Counted from the first letter of the stretch, positions 1 to 5,390 are shown. The stretch is 5,390 nt of DNA from Candidatus Rokuibacteriota bacterium (GCA_016177865.1 JACOUJ010000183.1:1-5390), one strand, 5' to 3'. Notes: generated from the letters alone by a model not told the origin. A program made the numbers and translations.

Positions 1-464
1 CCCACGCCGCCGGGTCCGAGATTGACCCCAAGTTCTGGGAGAAATGGGACCTCCATCTTCACATTCCAGCCGGGGCCATCCCCAAGGATGGCCCCTCGGC
101 CGGCGTTACGATGCTAGTGGCCCTGGTTTCGCTACTTCGGGACCGTCCTGTCAAACCCGCCGTGGCGATGACGGGCGAGGTCACCTTGTCTGGTCGGGTC
201 CTCCCGGTGGGGGGGATCAAGGAGAAGGTCCTCGCCGCCAAGCGAGCCGGGATTCAGGAAGTGATCCTCCCCTCCCGGAATGAGAAGGCACTACTCGAAG
301 AGGTCCCATCCGCCATCAGGGAGGAGATGACCTTCCACTTGGTTTCAACCGTCGAGGAGGTCCTGGACCTGACTTTCCCCGAAGCTTCCGGGGCGTTCCT
401 ACCTGAAGCGACCCTTTCAGGCCCTGAATCACGGCGGGAAATCTCGCCTCCCCTCCTGGGTTAA
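1..464 (+). CDS. lon: ATP-dependent protease Lon, C-terminal proteolytic domain (5' end outside window)
   Basis: Reading from base 3 gives 153 residues of the Lon (peptidase S16) protease domain up to a TAA at 462-464; the AAA+ part lies before the window. Lon is a cytoplasmic, ATP-driven protease that degrades misfolded and regulatory proteins with a Ser-Lys dyad. The catalytic Ser is in PKDGPSAG (TCG at 96-98) and the catalytic Lys is in GGIKEK (AAG at 219-221). Family blocks VAMTGEVTLSGRVLPVGG and AGIQEVILPSRNEKALLEEV follow in the right order. After the usual end of the fold (EEVLDLTF) there is a tail of about 28 residues rich in Pro, Ser and Glu; such tails vary in length between species. 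The domain appears intact and functional. An ATG at 111 lies inside the domain, after the catalytic Ser, and is not a gene start. Bacterial Lon is near certain; Lon A type is inferred from the sequence blocks. Confidence 0.97.
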   Translation, partial: HAAGSEIDPKFWEKWDLHLHIPAGAIPKDGPSAGVTMLVALVSLLRDRPVKPAVAMTGEVTLSGRVLPVGGIKEKVLAAKRAGIQEVILPSRNEKALLEEVPSAIREEMTFHLVSTVEEVLDLTFPEASGAFLPEATLSGPESRREISPPLLG

Positions 465-492
465 GCTCAAGGGAGCGCTGGCCCGGGACCAC

Positions 493-514
493 CCCCCGAC
501 AAGGGGGATCCCCC
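493..514. repeat. Short inverted repeat between lon and the transglycosylase gene
   Basis: CCCCC (493-497), a 5-base loop, then GGGGG (503-507), which itself begins the perfect 12-base palindrome GGGGGATCCCCC (503-514). Two mutually exclusive G:C hairpins can form. It sits 28 bases after the lon stop and could slow or end transcription, but there is no T-run directly after it; the nearest is TTTT at 530-533. Rho-independent termination is therefore only a weak possibility. Confidence 0.3.
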
Positions 515-547
515 GTAAAGTGGCCCCAGTTTTGCATAAAAATTGGC

Positions 548-1219
548 GTGCGCCTGGCAATTCTAATTGGGCTGATAGGGGCACTGGCCGGGGCGATCCC
601 GCCCGGGGTCTCAGCCGCCGCTAACTATCGGTTTGTAGACGAGGAGGGAGTCGTTCACTACACAAATGCCCCCACCGACCCGGCGTTTCAGCGTTTCCTG
701 GTCAGGTCTCCGGCTCCCAGTGCCAGCCGCGTTTCGGCACCCGGGGGGTACTCGGCGGAGATTCAGCACGCGGCCAGCCACTATGGTGTGGACGCGCGTC
801 TGGTCAACGCCGTGATTGCCGTGGAGTCCTCGGGGAATCCGAGGGCGGTCTCCTCAAAGGGGGCCCAGGGGCTGATGCAGCTCATGCCGGCCACGGCCGA
901 CGTCCTCGGCGTCCGGGACCCGTTCAACCCGCGGGATAATATTGACGGAGGGGTTCGCCATCTCAGGGGACTCCTCGACAGTTTCGGCGATCTTTCTCTC
1001 GCCCTGGCCGCCTATAACGCCGGGGCAGAGCCGGTTCGGTCGCACCGAGGGATCCCTCCCTACCCGGAGACTCAGGACTACGTCAAGAAGATTCTCGGCC
1101 TCTACTCCGGGGATCTCCCCGCGTCACGCGTCGCGCCTCAGCGCGTCTACCGTCTTCAAGACAGGGACGGCACCGTCACGTACACAAACCTCCCGCCCCG
1201 CGTCCGTAACGGCCGTTAA
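548..1219 (+). CDS. Secreted SLT-family lytic transglycosylase with DUF4124-like ends
   Basis: A 223-residue exported murein hydrolase. Residues 1-24 form a signal peptide (hydrophobic LAILIGLIGALAGAIP, then VSAAA with likely cleavage near 23-25), so the enzyme acts in the periplasm. Residues 27-45 (YRFVDEEGVVHYTN...) resemble the DUF4124 beta-hairpin. Residues 68-188 are the SLT/Slt70 C-terminal catalytic fold: catalytic Glu93 in AVESSGNP (GAG at 824-826), then SSKGAQGLMQLMPATA, NPRDNIDGG and LALAAYNAG, the standard block order. Family enzymes cleave the MurNAc-GlcNAc bond to give 1,6-anhydro ends. Residues 200-213 (VYRLQDRDGTVTYT) repeat the N-terminal motif. The start is GTG at 548, chosen because it places the signal peptide at the N-terminus; no Shine-Dalgarno is visible ahead of it and the upstream frame has no better start. 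Substrate details and cellular role (recycling, secretion, division) cannot be told from sequence. Confidence 0.93.
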   Translation: MRLAILIGLIGALAGAIPPGVSAAANYRFVDEEGVVHYTNAPTDPAFQRFLVRSPAPSASRVSAPGGYSAEIQHAASHYGVDARLVNAVIAVESSGNPRAVSSKGAQGLMQLMPATADVLGVRDPFNPRDNIDGGVRHLRGLLDSFGDLSLALAAYNAGAEPVRSHRGIPPYPETQDYVKKILGLYSGDLPASRVAPQRVYRLQDRDGTVTYTNLPPRVRNGR

Positions 1220-1293
1220 ACGCCCCCTGGACCCCTTCACCCGGGTTCGCAGTACGCTTGCTCCACGCCTCATTTACCCCCCAACGCGTCGCA
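1220..1293. other. Convergent intergenic spacer
   Basis: These 74 bases separate the ends of the + strand transglycosylase and the - strand hydrolase. A terminator for both directions would be expected here. The only structures seen are a weak stem GGACCC/GGGTTC (1229-1234 with 1243-1248, one G:T pair, 8-base loop) without a T-run, and a perfect 12-base palindrome TAACGGCCGTTA (1207-1218) lying over the transglycosylase stop codon. Neither makes a convincing intrinsic terminator, so Rho-dependent ending or read-through is possible. Confidence 0.4.
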
Positions 1294-1854
1294 CTACTTG
1301 ATCAGGCTCTGGAGGAACCGAAAATCCTCGGTGTCGCTTCGCCCGAGGAGCTGGTAGAGGAGGGTTTCGGTCGAGGTGACCACGGCCCCCGCATCTCTGA
1401 GTTGGCCGAAACCGATCTCGTGGTTCTCGCGGGTCCGGGAGCAGACCGCATCAGCCGGGACGTAGACCGTAGACCCCGCACTCAAGAGATCTAGCGCGGT
1501 GAGCAGCACGCAGACGTGAGTCTCGATCCCCGTGACGATCACGTTTCTGGCCCCCGAGCCTCGGAGGCGGTCCGAAAACCCCTCAGCCGCACAGCACGAG
1601 AAGGTGACCTTCTCCATCGGCTCGACACCCGCGAGCAGTTCTCTCAACTCCGGCAGGGTGTGACCGAGCCCCTTGGGATACTGCTCTGAGACGAAGACCT
1701 GAAGGCCGAGGCGTCGGCCGGCGGCCACCAGGATCTTGATGTTCTTCACCATGGCATCCCGGCGCCCCGCTTCCATGGCGGAAAAGAGCCGCTCCTGCAC
1801 GTCCACAACCAAAAGGGCGGTCTCTTGGCGGTTGAGTTCGGGCATGGGGTTCAT
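1294..1854 (-). CDS. Isochorismatase-family cysteine hydrolase
   Basis: A complete 186-residue protein of the isochorismatase-like hydrolase superfamily (compact Rossmann-like fold, cytoplasmic). The family's triad is visible: Asp18 in LLVVDVQERLF, Lys82 in MEKVTFSCC, and the nucleophile Cys115 in GIETHVCV. Other family blocks are SEQYPKGLGHTLPEL (56-70), DAVCSRTRENHEIG (135-148) and AGAVVTSTETLLYQLL (155-170). The length is typical of the small stand-alone branch. True isochorismate cleavage is unlikely, since no siderophore genes are nearby; small amides or related compounds are common substrates, but the actual one is unknown. The start ATG at 1854 is preferred; a second in-frame ATG at 1845 (Met4) is possible. 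It begins 10 bp after comM ends, so it is probably the last gene of that transcript. Its stop is TAG at 1296-1294. Confidence 0.92.
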   Translation of the reverse strand: MNPMPELNRQETALLVVDVQERLFSAMEAGRRDAMVKNIKILVAAGRRLGLQVFVSEQYPKGLGHTLPELRELLAGVEPMEKVTFSCCAAEGFSDRLRGSGARNVIVTGIETHVCVLLTALDLLSAGSTVYVPADAVCSRTRENHEIGFGQLRDAGAVVTSTETLLYQLLGRSDTEDFRFLQSLIK

Positions 1855-1857
1855 CGG

Positions 1858-1865
1858 TCCTCTCT
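1858..1865 (-). promoter_or_regulatory. Ribosome binding site of the hydrolase, touching the comM stop
   Basis: AGAGAGGA on the - strand begins at the last base of the comM TGA (1867-1865) and ends 3 bases before the ATG at 1854 and 12 before the ATG at 1845. Neither spacing is ideal, so the start choice stays open, but the overlap with the comM stop suggests translational coupling. Confidence 0.5.
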
Positions 1866-3382
1866 CATCTGGATTGCCCGCGATCTAGGCTCCGATATTG
1901 GATGGCCTCAGCGACGTGTTCAGGACGAATGGACTCTTCCCCCGCGAGATCGGCAATGGTCCTGGCGACTCGAAGGACCCGGTCGTGCCCGCGTGCCGAG
2001 AGCCCGAGACGGGCCACGGCGAGGGAGAGAAGGCGCTCGCCTTCAGGAGGTAACGGACAGTGGCGCCGGAGAAGGCGCGGCCCCATTTGAGCATTCGAGC
2101 GAATCCGGCTCCGGCCGAAACGGGCCAGTTGCCGCTCACGCCCCGCTATCACCCGCTCCCGGATCACTACGGAGGATTCCCCGCGTGGGGGTGCGGTCAG
2201 TTCCTCGGCCGTCAGGGAGGGGACCTCGACGTGAAGATCAACGCGATCCAGGAGGGGTCGAGAGATCTTCCCCAGGTAGCGTTGACGCTCGGGAGGCGTG
2301 CACGCACATGCCTCGAACGAAGGGCAGCCTCGACGGCAGGGATTCGTCGCTGCCACGAGCTGAAAGCGAGCGGGAAACGTCATGGAGCCCCCCGCCCTCG
2401 AGATCGTCACGACGCCGTCCTCCATGGGCTGACGGAGGGTCTCGAGGACGTGCTGATGGAATTCAGGCAGCTCATCGAGGAAGAGGACGCCGTGGTGGGC
2501 CAGACTCACCTCACCCGGGTGTGGATACGTCCCCCCACCAATAAGTCCGGCGTCTGAGATCGTATGGTGGGGGGCACGAAACGGTCGCTGACCCAGGAGG
2601 CCTTGTCCGGGCGCGAGGAGGCCAGCCACACTCCAGATGACGCTCGCCTCAATGGCTTCGCTTCCGGTCAAGGGCGGAAGGATAGTGGGGAGGCGCCGCG
2701 AGAGGAGTGTCTTCCCGGCGCCCGGGGGACCGATCATGAGAACATGGTGAGCCCCTGCGGCTGCAATCTCAAGCGCTCGCTTCACGTGCGCCTGGCCGCG
2801 CACCTCGGCAAAGTCCACGAGCTCATCGGATTCCGCGGGCGCGGGCCCACCGAAGCCCACCGGGTCGAGCCCAATCTCGCCATTGAGAAACGCCGCAACC
2901 TGAGAGAGACTTTCCGCTCCAAAGACGGTCAGCCCTTCGACCGCGGCCGCTTCCGACCCGTTAGCCGCCGGGACCAGGAGCCGCTTTCCCTCCCGCGCCG
3001 CCGCTAAGGCGGTCGGCAGAACCCCGCGGACGGGTCGGAGGCCTCCATCGAGTCCGAGCTCCCCGAGAACCGCGAGGGCGCCCAGGCCGTCTCCTTTCAC
3101 CGCCCCGGTGGCCGCGAGGATCCCGAGCGCGATCGGCAGGTCGAAGCTCGCCCCTTCTTTCTTGAGATCAGCCGGGGCCAGATTGACGGTGATGCGCTCC
3201 ACGGGGAAGGTAAAACCGCCGTTCTTGAGGGCTGCGCGCACCCGGTCCCGGCTCTCCCTCACGGCAGCGTCCGGCAGCCCGACGGTCGTGAAAGACGGCA
3301 GCCCGTGAGCGACATCTACTTCCACCGAAACCAACGCCGCCTCGATTCCCTGGAGGCACGCAGAGTAGACCCGCGCCAGCAT
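1865..3382 (-). CDS. comM: YifB/ComM family Mg-chelatase-like AAA+ ATPase
   Basis: 505 residues, the usual family length (about 500-510). ComM in naturally transformable bacteria is a hexameric helicase that drives branch migration while incoming DNA is integrated; the gene is also widespread in species not known to take up DNA. Order of parts: N-terminal Lon-protease-like ChlI fold (1-165; MLARVYSACLQGIEA, TVGLPDAAVRESRDRVRAA, VNLAPADLKKEGASFDLP); linker; AAA+ core with Walker A GPPGAGKT (218-225, bases 2731-2708), family block FRAPHHTISDAGLIGGG (268-284), Walker B VLFLDE (299-304), sensor 1 ATNP (345-348), a Cys cluster (Cys349, 353, 359, 361), PLLDRVDLH with probable Arg finger Arg380; C-terminal lid with sensor 2 block LSARGHDRVLRVARTIADL (461-479). 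All ATPase residues are present. The start ATG at 3382 matches the family N-terminus, with only a weak GAG 5 bases ahead. The Cys cluster spacing is unusual (see findings). Confidence 0.96.
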   Translation of the reverse strand: MLARVYSACLQGIEAALVSVEVDVAHGLPSFTTVGLPDAAVRESRDRVRAALKNGGFTFPVERITVNLAPADLKKEGASFDLPIALGILAATGAVKGDGLGALAVLGELGLDGGLRPVRGVLPTALAAAREGKRLLVPAANGSEAAAVEGLTVFGAESLSQVAAFLNGEIGLDPVGFGGPAPAESDELVDFAEVRGQAHVKRALEIAAAGAHHVLMIGPPGAGKTLLSRRLPTILPPLTGSEAIEASVIWSVAGLLAPGQGLLGQRPFRAPHHTISDAGLIGGGTYPHPGEVSLAHHGVLFLDELPEFHQHVLETLRQPMEDGVVTISRAGGSMTFPARFQLVAATNPCRRGCPSFEACACTPPERQRYLGKISRPLLDRVDLHVEVPSLTAEELTAPPRGESSVVIRERVIAGRERQLARFGRSRIRSNAQMGPRLLRRHCPLPPEGERLLSLAVARLGLSARGHDRVLRVARTIADLAGEESIRPEHVAEAIQYRSLDRGQSR

Positions 3383-3404
3383 GGATACTCGATCCCGCGG
3401 GCCG

Positions 3405-3706
3405 TCAGCGTTCGACTCGCTCCACGATCATCTTCCTGTCGACGAATTTGCCCTGATCGATGATGACGTCGCCATCGAGGATGACCGTGCAGTCGCGCAT
3501 TGGGACATCATAGTGGCCTTTCGTGTCTCGCGTGCCGCCGCCCTGGGGGTTGACTTGCTGGGGAAGCATATGCATTCCCCGAGCCGACCGATCAGGACCA
3601 GCATGCGGGCCGCGATGACCCCTTCGAGCGTTGCTTCAGATCCGATGCGTTCTCCGGATCTCCAGTCGGGTGCCGCAATGCTACTTCCGGACGGGAAAGG
3701 TGTCAA
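3405..3706 (-). pseudogene. C-terminal remnant of a metalloenzyme-like gene, possibly M29 aminopeptidase/NicX-like
   Basis: Between yraN and comM the - strand reads, up to TGA at 3407-3405, a protein-like end containing NPQGGGTRDTKGHYDVPMRD and then CTVILDGDVIIDQGKFV. The His-x-Asp in GHYDVPM followed by a 'DG-x(5)-G-x-F' hairpin recalls the C-terminus of M29 aminopeptidases and 2,5-dihydroxypyridine dioxygenase (NicX), where HxD supplies metal ligands; this match is from memory and tentative. The frame is open only from 3635 (TGA at 3638-3636). Further upstream a different frame, open from a TTG at 3706, reads more protein-like (IGSEATLEGVIAARMLVLIG), which suggests a frameshift near 3575. 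No room remains for the rest of such a protein because yraN begins at 3720. An alternative is a real 56-residue ORF from ATG 3575, or 54 residues from ATG 3569 with GGGGA 6 bases before it. The end lies 22 bp before comM. Confidence 0.45.
3678..3706 (-). promoter_or_regulatory. Candidate sigma70 promoter for comM and the hydrolase
   Basis: On the - strand: TTGACA (3706-3701, all six consensus bases), a 17-base spacer (3700-3684), and TAGCAT (3683-3678, four of six bases of TATAAT, including the conserved TA and final T). Transcription would start near 3671 and run through the remnant into comM, leaving a leader of about 290 bases. It lies just after the yraN stop (3722-3720), the first place where the compact series opens. 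The match is by eye only. Confidence 0.4.
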
Positions 3707-3719
3707 TCATCAATTCCGA

Positions 3720-4103
3720 TCACCCCTGCCAGTCGCACAGGGTGAACGCGTTCTCAATGTGATTGACGTGCTCGACTGCGCCGGCGTCGTCGAATGTCAC
3801 GGCGACGACGTCAAACCGGCAGGGGCCGCCGTGAAGATTGTGGCGACTCAGATAGCTGAGCGCGAGGCGGGCCAGCCGGTGCTGCTTCCTTGAGTTCACA
3901 GCGGCCTGCGGGGGATCGCCACTGGTCCCCTGCCGAGCCTTGACTTCGACAAAGACGATGGCGTTCCCGTCGCGGGCCACCAAGTCCAGCTCGCCAAGAT
4001 GGGAGCGGTATTTCTCGGCGAGGATGGTAAACCCCTTTTTCTTCAGGAAGCGTACTGCCTCGGCCTCTCCGCGATCACCGAGCGGCTTTGTCGCCCGCTT
4101 CAT
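3720..4103 (-). CDS. yraN: UPF0102 family protein YraN, nuclease-fold
   Basis: 127 residues, typical of the UPF0102/YraN family, which has a restriction-endonuclease-like (Holliday-junction resolvase-like) fold. Activity in most species is not established. Visible family motifs: LGDRGEAEAVRFLKKKGFTIL (start of the fold, residues 8-28), GELDLVARDG (37-46) with Glu38 and Asp40, VFVEVKARQG (50-59) with Glu53 and Lys55, and CRFDVVAV (95-102). These make up the E-x-D ... E-x-K type metal site, so a nuclease role is plausible. The start ATG at 4103 overlaps the rnhB TGA by ATGA (4 bp) and has AGGGG 7 bases upstream within rnhB, so it is probably coupled to rnhB. The pairing of rnhB with yraN is common and fits a nucleic-acid maintenance role, but this is inference. 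Confidence 0.93.
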   Translation of the reverse strand: MKRATKPLGDRGEAEAVRFLKKKGFTILAEKYRSHLGELDLVARDGNAIVFVEVKARQGTSGDPPQAAVNSRKQHRLARLALSYLSRHNLHGGPCRFDVVAVTFDDAGAVEHVNHIENAFTLCDWQG

Positions 4104-4753
4104 CTCTCATCCCCTAGCACCCCCCGGAAGCTCCTCCGGTGGAGCGGGCACGGGCCATAACGGCGGAGGGCAGCCTGATGGGTGCCGGTCCCGTATCCCT
4201 TGTGCTCGGCGAAGCCGTAACGGGGGTAATGACGGTCCCATTCGGCCATCAGCCGGTCTCTGTGGACCTTGGCCACGATAGAAGCCGCGGCGATTGACGC
4301 CGACCGCCGATCCCCTTTAATGATGGCCCGCTGGGGATAGCTGAGCCCGGGGAGTCGCACGGCGTCGATCAACACTAACTCAGGAGGGGTGCCCAGCCGG
4401 GCCAGGGCCTCGCGCATGGCGAGACGGGTGGCCTCGAGGACATTGATCCGGTCAATAGTCGCGGAGTCCGCTTCGCCGAGACCAATGGCCAGGGCCTTGG
4501 CCCAGATCTCTTCCGCCAGGCGTTTCCGCTGAACTTCAGTGAGGAGCTTCGAGTCGCGGAGGCCAGCGATGCGTCGTGCAGGATCGAGGATCACCGCGGC
4601 CGCCACGACTGGACCGGCCAAGGGACCGCGGCCGACCTCGTCAACCCCGGCGACGCGCCGGAGCCCCTGACCCCATGCTTCGCGCTCGAACCCGTACAGA
4701 CCCGGGGGGCGCGGAAACAGCTCCCGCTGACGGATGGCCGAGGCCCGCTTCAC
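4100..4753 (-). CDS. rnhB: Ribonuclease HII
   Basis: 217 residues. RNase HII cuts the RNA strand of RNA-DNA hybrids and starts removal of single ribonucleotides misplaced in DNA, in the cytoplasm with Mg2+ or Mn2+. Catalytic acidic residues are all present: Asp38 and Glu39 in GVDEVGRGPLAGPVVAAAV, Asp130 in LVLIDAV, and Asp148 in IIKGDRRSASIAAASIVAKV. The substrate-sensing GRG of the family is at 41-43, and the C-terminal block YGFAEHKGYGT (179-189) is typical. About 20 residues precede the conserved LYGFEREAW start of the fold, a common extension. The start is GTG at 4753, four bases after the rplS TGA; no Shine-Dalgarno stands at a good distance, so initiation probably depends on ribosomes finishing rplS. 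No in-frame ATG precedes the catalytic core as an alternative. Confidence 0.96.
   Translation of the reverse strand: MKRASAIRQRELFPRPPGLYGFEREAWGQGLRRVAGVDEVGRGPLAGPVVAAAVILDPARRIAGLRDSKLLTEVQRKRLAEEIWAKALAIGLGEADSATIDRINVLEATRLAMREALARLGTPPELVLIDAVRLPGLSYPQRAIIKGDRRSASIAAASIVAKVHRDRLMAEWDRHYPRYGFAEHKGYGTGTHQAALRRYGPCPLHRRSFRGVLGDER
4111..4115 (-). promoter_or_regulatory. Ribosome binding site of yraN
   Basis: AGGGG on the - strand lies inside the end of rnhB, 7 bases before the yraN ATG at 4103. It supports that start and the overlapping ATGA stop-start junction. Confidence 0.6.
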
Positions 4754-4757
4754 CCCA

Positions 4758-5114
4758 TCAAGAGGTTGGAAGGATCCGCTTCTCCCGGATTCGGGCCGAC
4801 TTGCCGGTCCGCTCCCGGAGGTAATAGAGCTTGGCCCGTCGAATCTTACCGTGTTTGACCACGACGATTTTTTCTATGCGGGGGGAGTAGATGGGGAAGG
4901 TGCGCTCAACCCCCACGCCGTAGGAAACCCGACGGACCGTGAAGCTGGCCCGAGCTCCCTCGCCGCGTTTTCTCATCACGATGCCCTCGAACACCTGGAC
5001 CCGTTCCTTCTCCCCCTCGACGACCTTCACGTGCACCTTGACCATATCCCCGGGGGCGAAGTTCGCTCGCTCCTTTTTGATGAGTGGCGCTTCAACCAGA
5101 TCGATGGCATCCAT
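4758..5114 (-). CDS. rplS: 50S ribosomal protein L19
   Basis: 118 residues, the standard size of bL19, a large-subunit protein at the 30S-50S interface. Family blocks are clear: FAPGDMVKVHVKVVEGEKER (19-38), VQVFEGIVMRKRGEGARASF (39-58), TVRRVSYGVGVERTFPIYSP (59-78), VVKHGKIRRAKLYYLRERTG (85-104). The ATG at 5114 is fixed by AAGGAGT (5128-5122) 7 bases upstream, the best ribosome binding site in the window, as expected for a highly expressed gene. It follows trmD by 20 bp, the near-universal trmD-rplS pairing, and runs into rnhB. Confidence 0.98.
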   Translation of the reverse strand: MDAIDLVEAPLIKKERANFAPGDMVKVHVKVVEGEKERVQVFEGIVMRKRGEGARASFTVRRVSYGVGVERTFPIYSPRIEKIVVVKHGKIRRAKLYYLRERTGKSARIREKRILPTS

Positions 5115-5121
5115 GACCCCG

Positions 5122-5128
5122 ACTCCTT
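5122..5128 (-). promoter_or_regulatory. Strong ribosome binding site of rplS
   Basis: AAGGAGT on the - strand, a near-perfect anti-16S match, 7 bases before the rplS ATG and within the 20-bp trmD-rplS gap. It would let L19 be made at a higher rate than TrmD from one transcript. Confidence 0.8.
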
Positions 5129-5134
5129 TGTCCG

Positions 5135-5390
5135 CTAAGACTTGTCAAGATCGGCGAGGGTTCTGCCTCCCCTGAACGCTTCAATGAGGGCCCGCTCCTC
5201 GTCGTTGAGGTCGGCCTGTGTCAGGAGGTCCGGCCGGTGGCAATACGTCAGCCAGAGGGCCTGGCGGCGGCGCCAAGTCGCGATGGCCGCATGATCGCCC
5301 GAGAGGAGCAGTGGAGGGACCTCGAGCCCCTGAAACTCGGCTGGTCGCGTGTAGTGAGGTCCCTCCAGTAGACCCCGGGCAAACGAATCG
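5135..5390 (-). CDS. trmD: tRNA (guanine37-N1)-methyltransferase, C-terminal part (5' end outside window)
   Basis: 84 residues can be read from Asp (5389-5387) to TAG (5137-5135). TrmD is a SPOUT methyltransferase that uses S-adenosylmethionine to make m1G37 in tRNAs, which prevents +1 frameshifting; it works as a dimer. The fragment begins at DSF, whose Asp corresponds in position to the family's catalytic Asp (Asp169 in well-studied TrmD). It continues with GLLEGPHYTRP, the loop that becomes ordered on binding, then GLEVPPLLLSGDHAAIATWR (21-40) and the C-terminal tRNA-binding helices (WRRRQAL, HRPDLL, LNDEERALIEAF). The distance from the Asp to the stop matches the usual protein length. The N-terminal AdoMet-knot half lies past the window edge. 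rpsP and rimM are the expected genes further upstream, but they are not visible here. Confidence 0.96.
   Translation of the reverse strand, partial: DSFARGLLEGPHYTRPAEFQGLEVPPLLLSGDHAAIATWRRRQALWLTYCHRPDLLTQADLNDEERALIEAFRGGRTLADLDKS

Noticed and set aside
111..464. Stand-alone 117-residue protein from ATG 111
   Set aside because: The frame stays open to the window edge and the upstream residues are conserved Lon sequence including the catalytic Ser, so 111 is an internal Met.
1229..1248. Possible terminator stem GGACCC/GGGTTC in the convergent gap
   Set aside because: Only six pairs including one G:T, a large loop, and no T-run on either strand. It is too weak to call a terminator.
942..1301. 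119-codon + strand frame overlapping the transglycosylase end
   Set aside because: It lies out of frame inside the SLT domain, has no recognisable features, and crosses into the convergent hydrolase end.
1825..2544. 239-codon open frame on the + strand opposite comM
   Set aside because: Its product is Arg/Gly/Ser/Pro-rich and low in complexity, as expected opposite a GC-rich gene. comM on the other strand is complete with every ATPase motif.
3381..3893. 170-codon open frame on the + strand across the yraN-comM gap
   Set aside because: It runs antisense through the C-terminal half of yraN and the remnant, shows no domain or recognisable motif, and overlaps the comM start. It is best explained as a shadow frame in GC-rich DNA.
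5121..5148. TTGACA on the - strand at the end of trmD (5148-5143) as a promoter for rplS
   Set aside because: At 16-18 bases of spacing there is no -10-like hexamer; the region there is the GC-rich ribosome binding site AAGGAGTCGGGG.

Overview
The window looks like an ordinary chromosomal segment of a GC-rich (by eye, above 60% G+C), Gram-negative-type bacterium. The core proteins are standard bacterial forms. The secreted lytic transglycosylase, with its DUF4124-like N-terminus, points to an organism with a proteobacterial-style envelope. A deltaproteobacterial or NC10/Methylomirabilota-like source would fit, but the sequence alone does not settle this.

Left part, + strand (1-1219): the window opens inside the C-terminal protease domain of Lon, with catalytic Ser and Lys both present. 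After 83 bp comes a complete gene for a small exported SLT-type lytic transglycosylase. Right part, - strand (1294-5390): a tightly packed series reads leftwards in the order trmD (C-terminal part only), rplS, rnhB, yraN, a degenerate stretch, comM/yifB, and an isochorismatase-family hydrolase. The two gene sets converge at 1220-1293.

The order trmD-rplS-rnhB-yraN-comM is a familiar bacterial housekeeping arrangement. It links tRNA m1G37 methylation and ribosomal protein L19 with RNase HII, a nuclease-fold UPF0102 protein and an AAA+ helicase-like ComM. Spacing suggests co-transcription and coupling: trmD-rplS 20 bp with a strong Shine-Dalgarno, rplS-rnhB 4 bp, rnhB-yraN a 4-bp ATGA overlap, comM-hydrolase 10 bp.

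The one break in this compact layout is the 337-bp interval 3383-3719 between yraN and comM. On the - strand it holds what looks like the C-terminal end of a broken metalloenzyme gene. It also holds a good sigma70-like promoter (perfect TTGACA, 17-bp spacer, TAGCAT) that could restart transcription for comM and the hydrolase. I see no CRISPR array, insertion sequence, tRNA, rRNA or new defence or biosynthetic system. The yraN-comM interval is the best lead for a second look.
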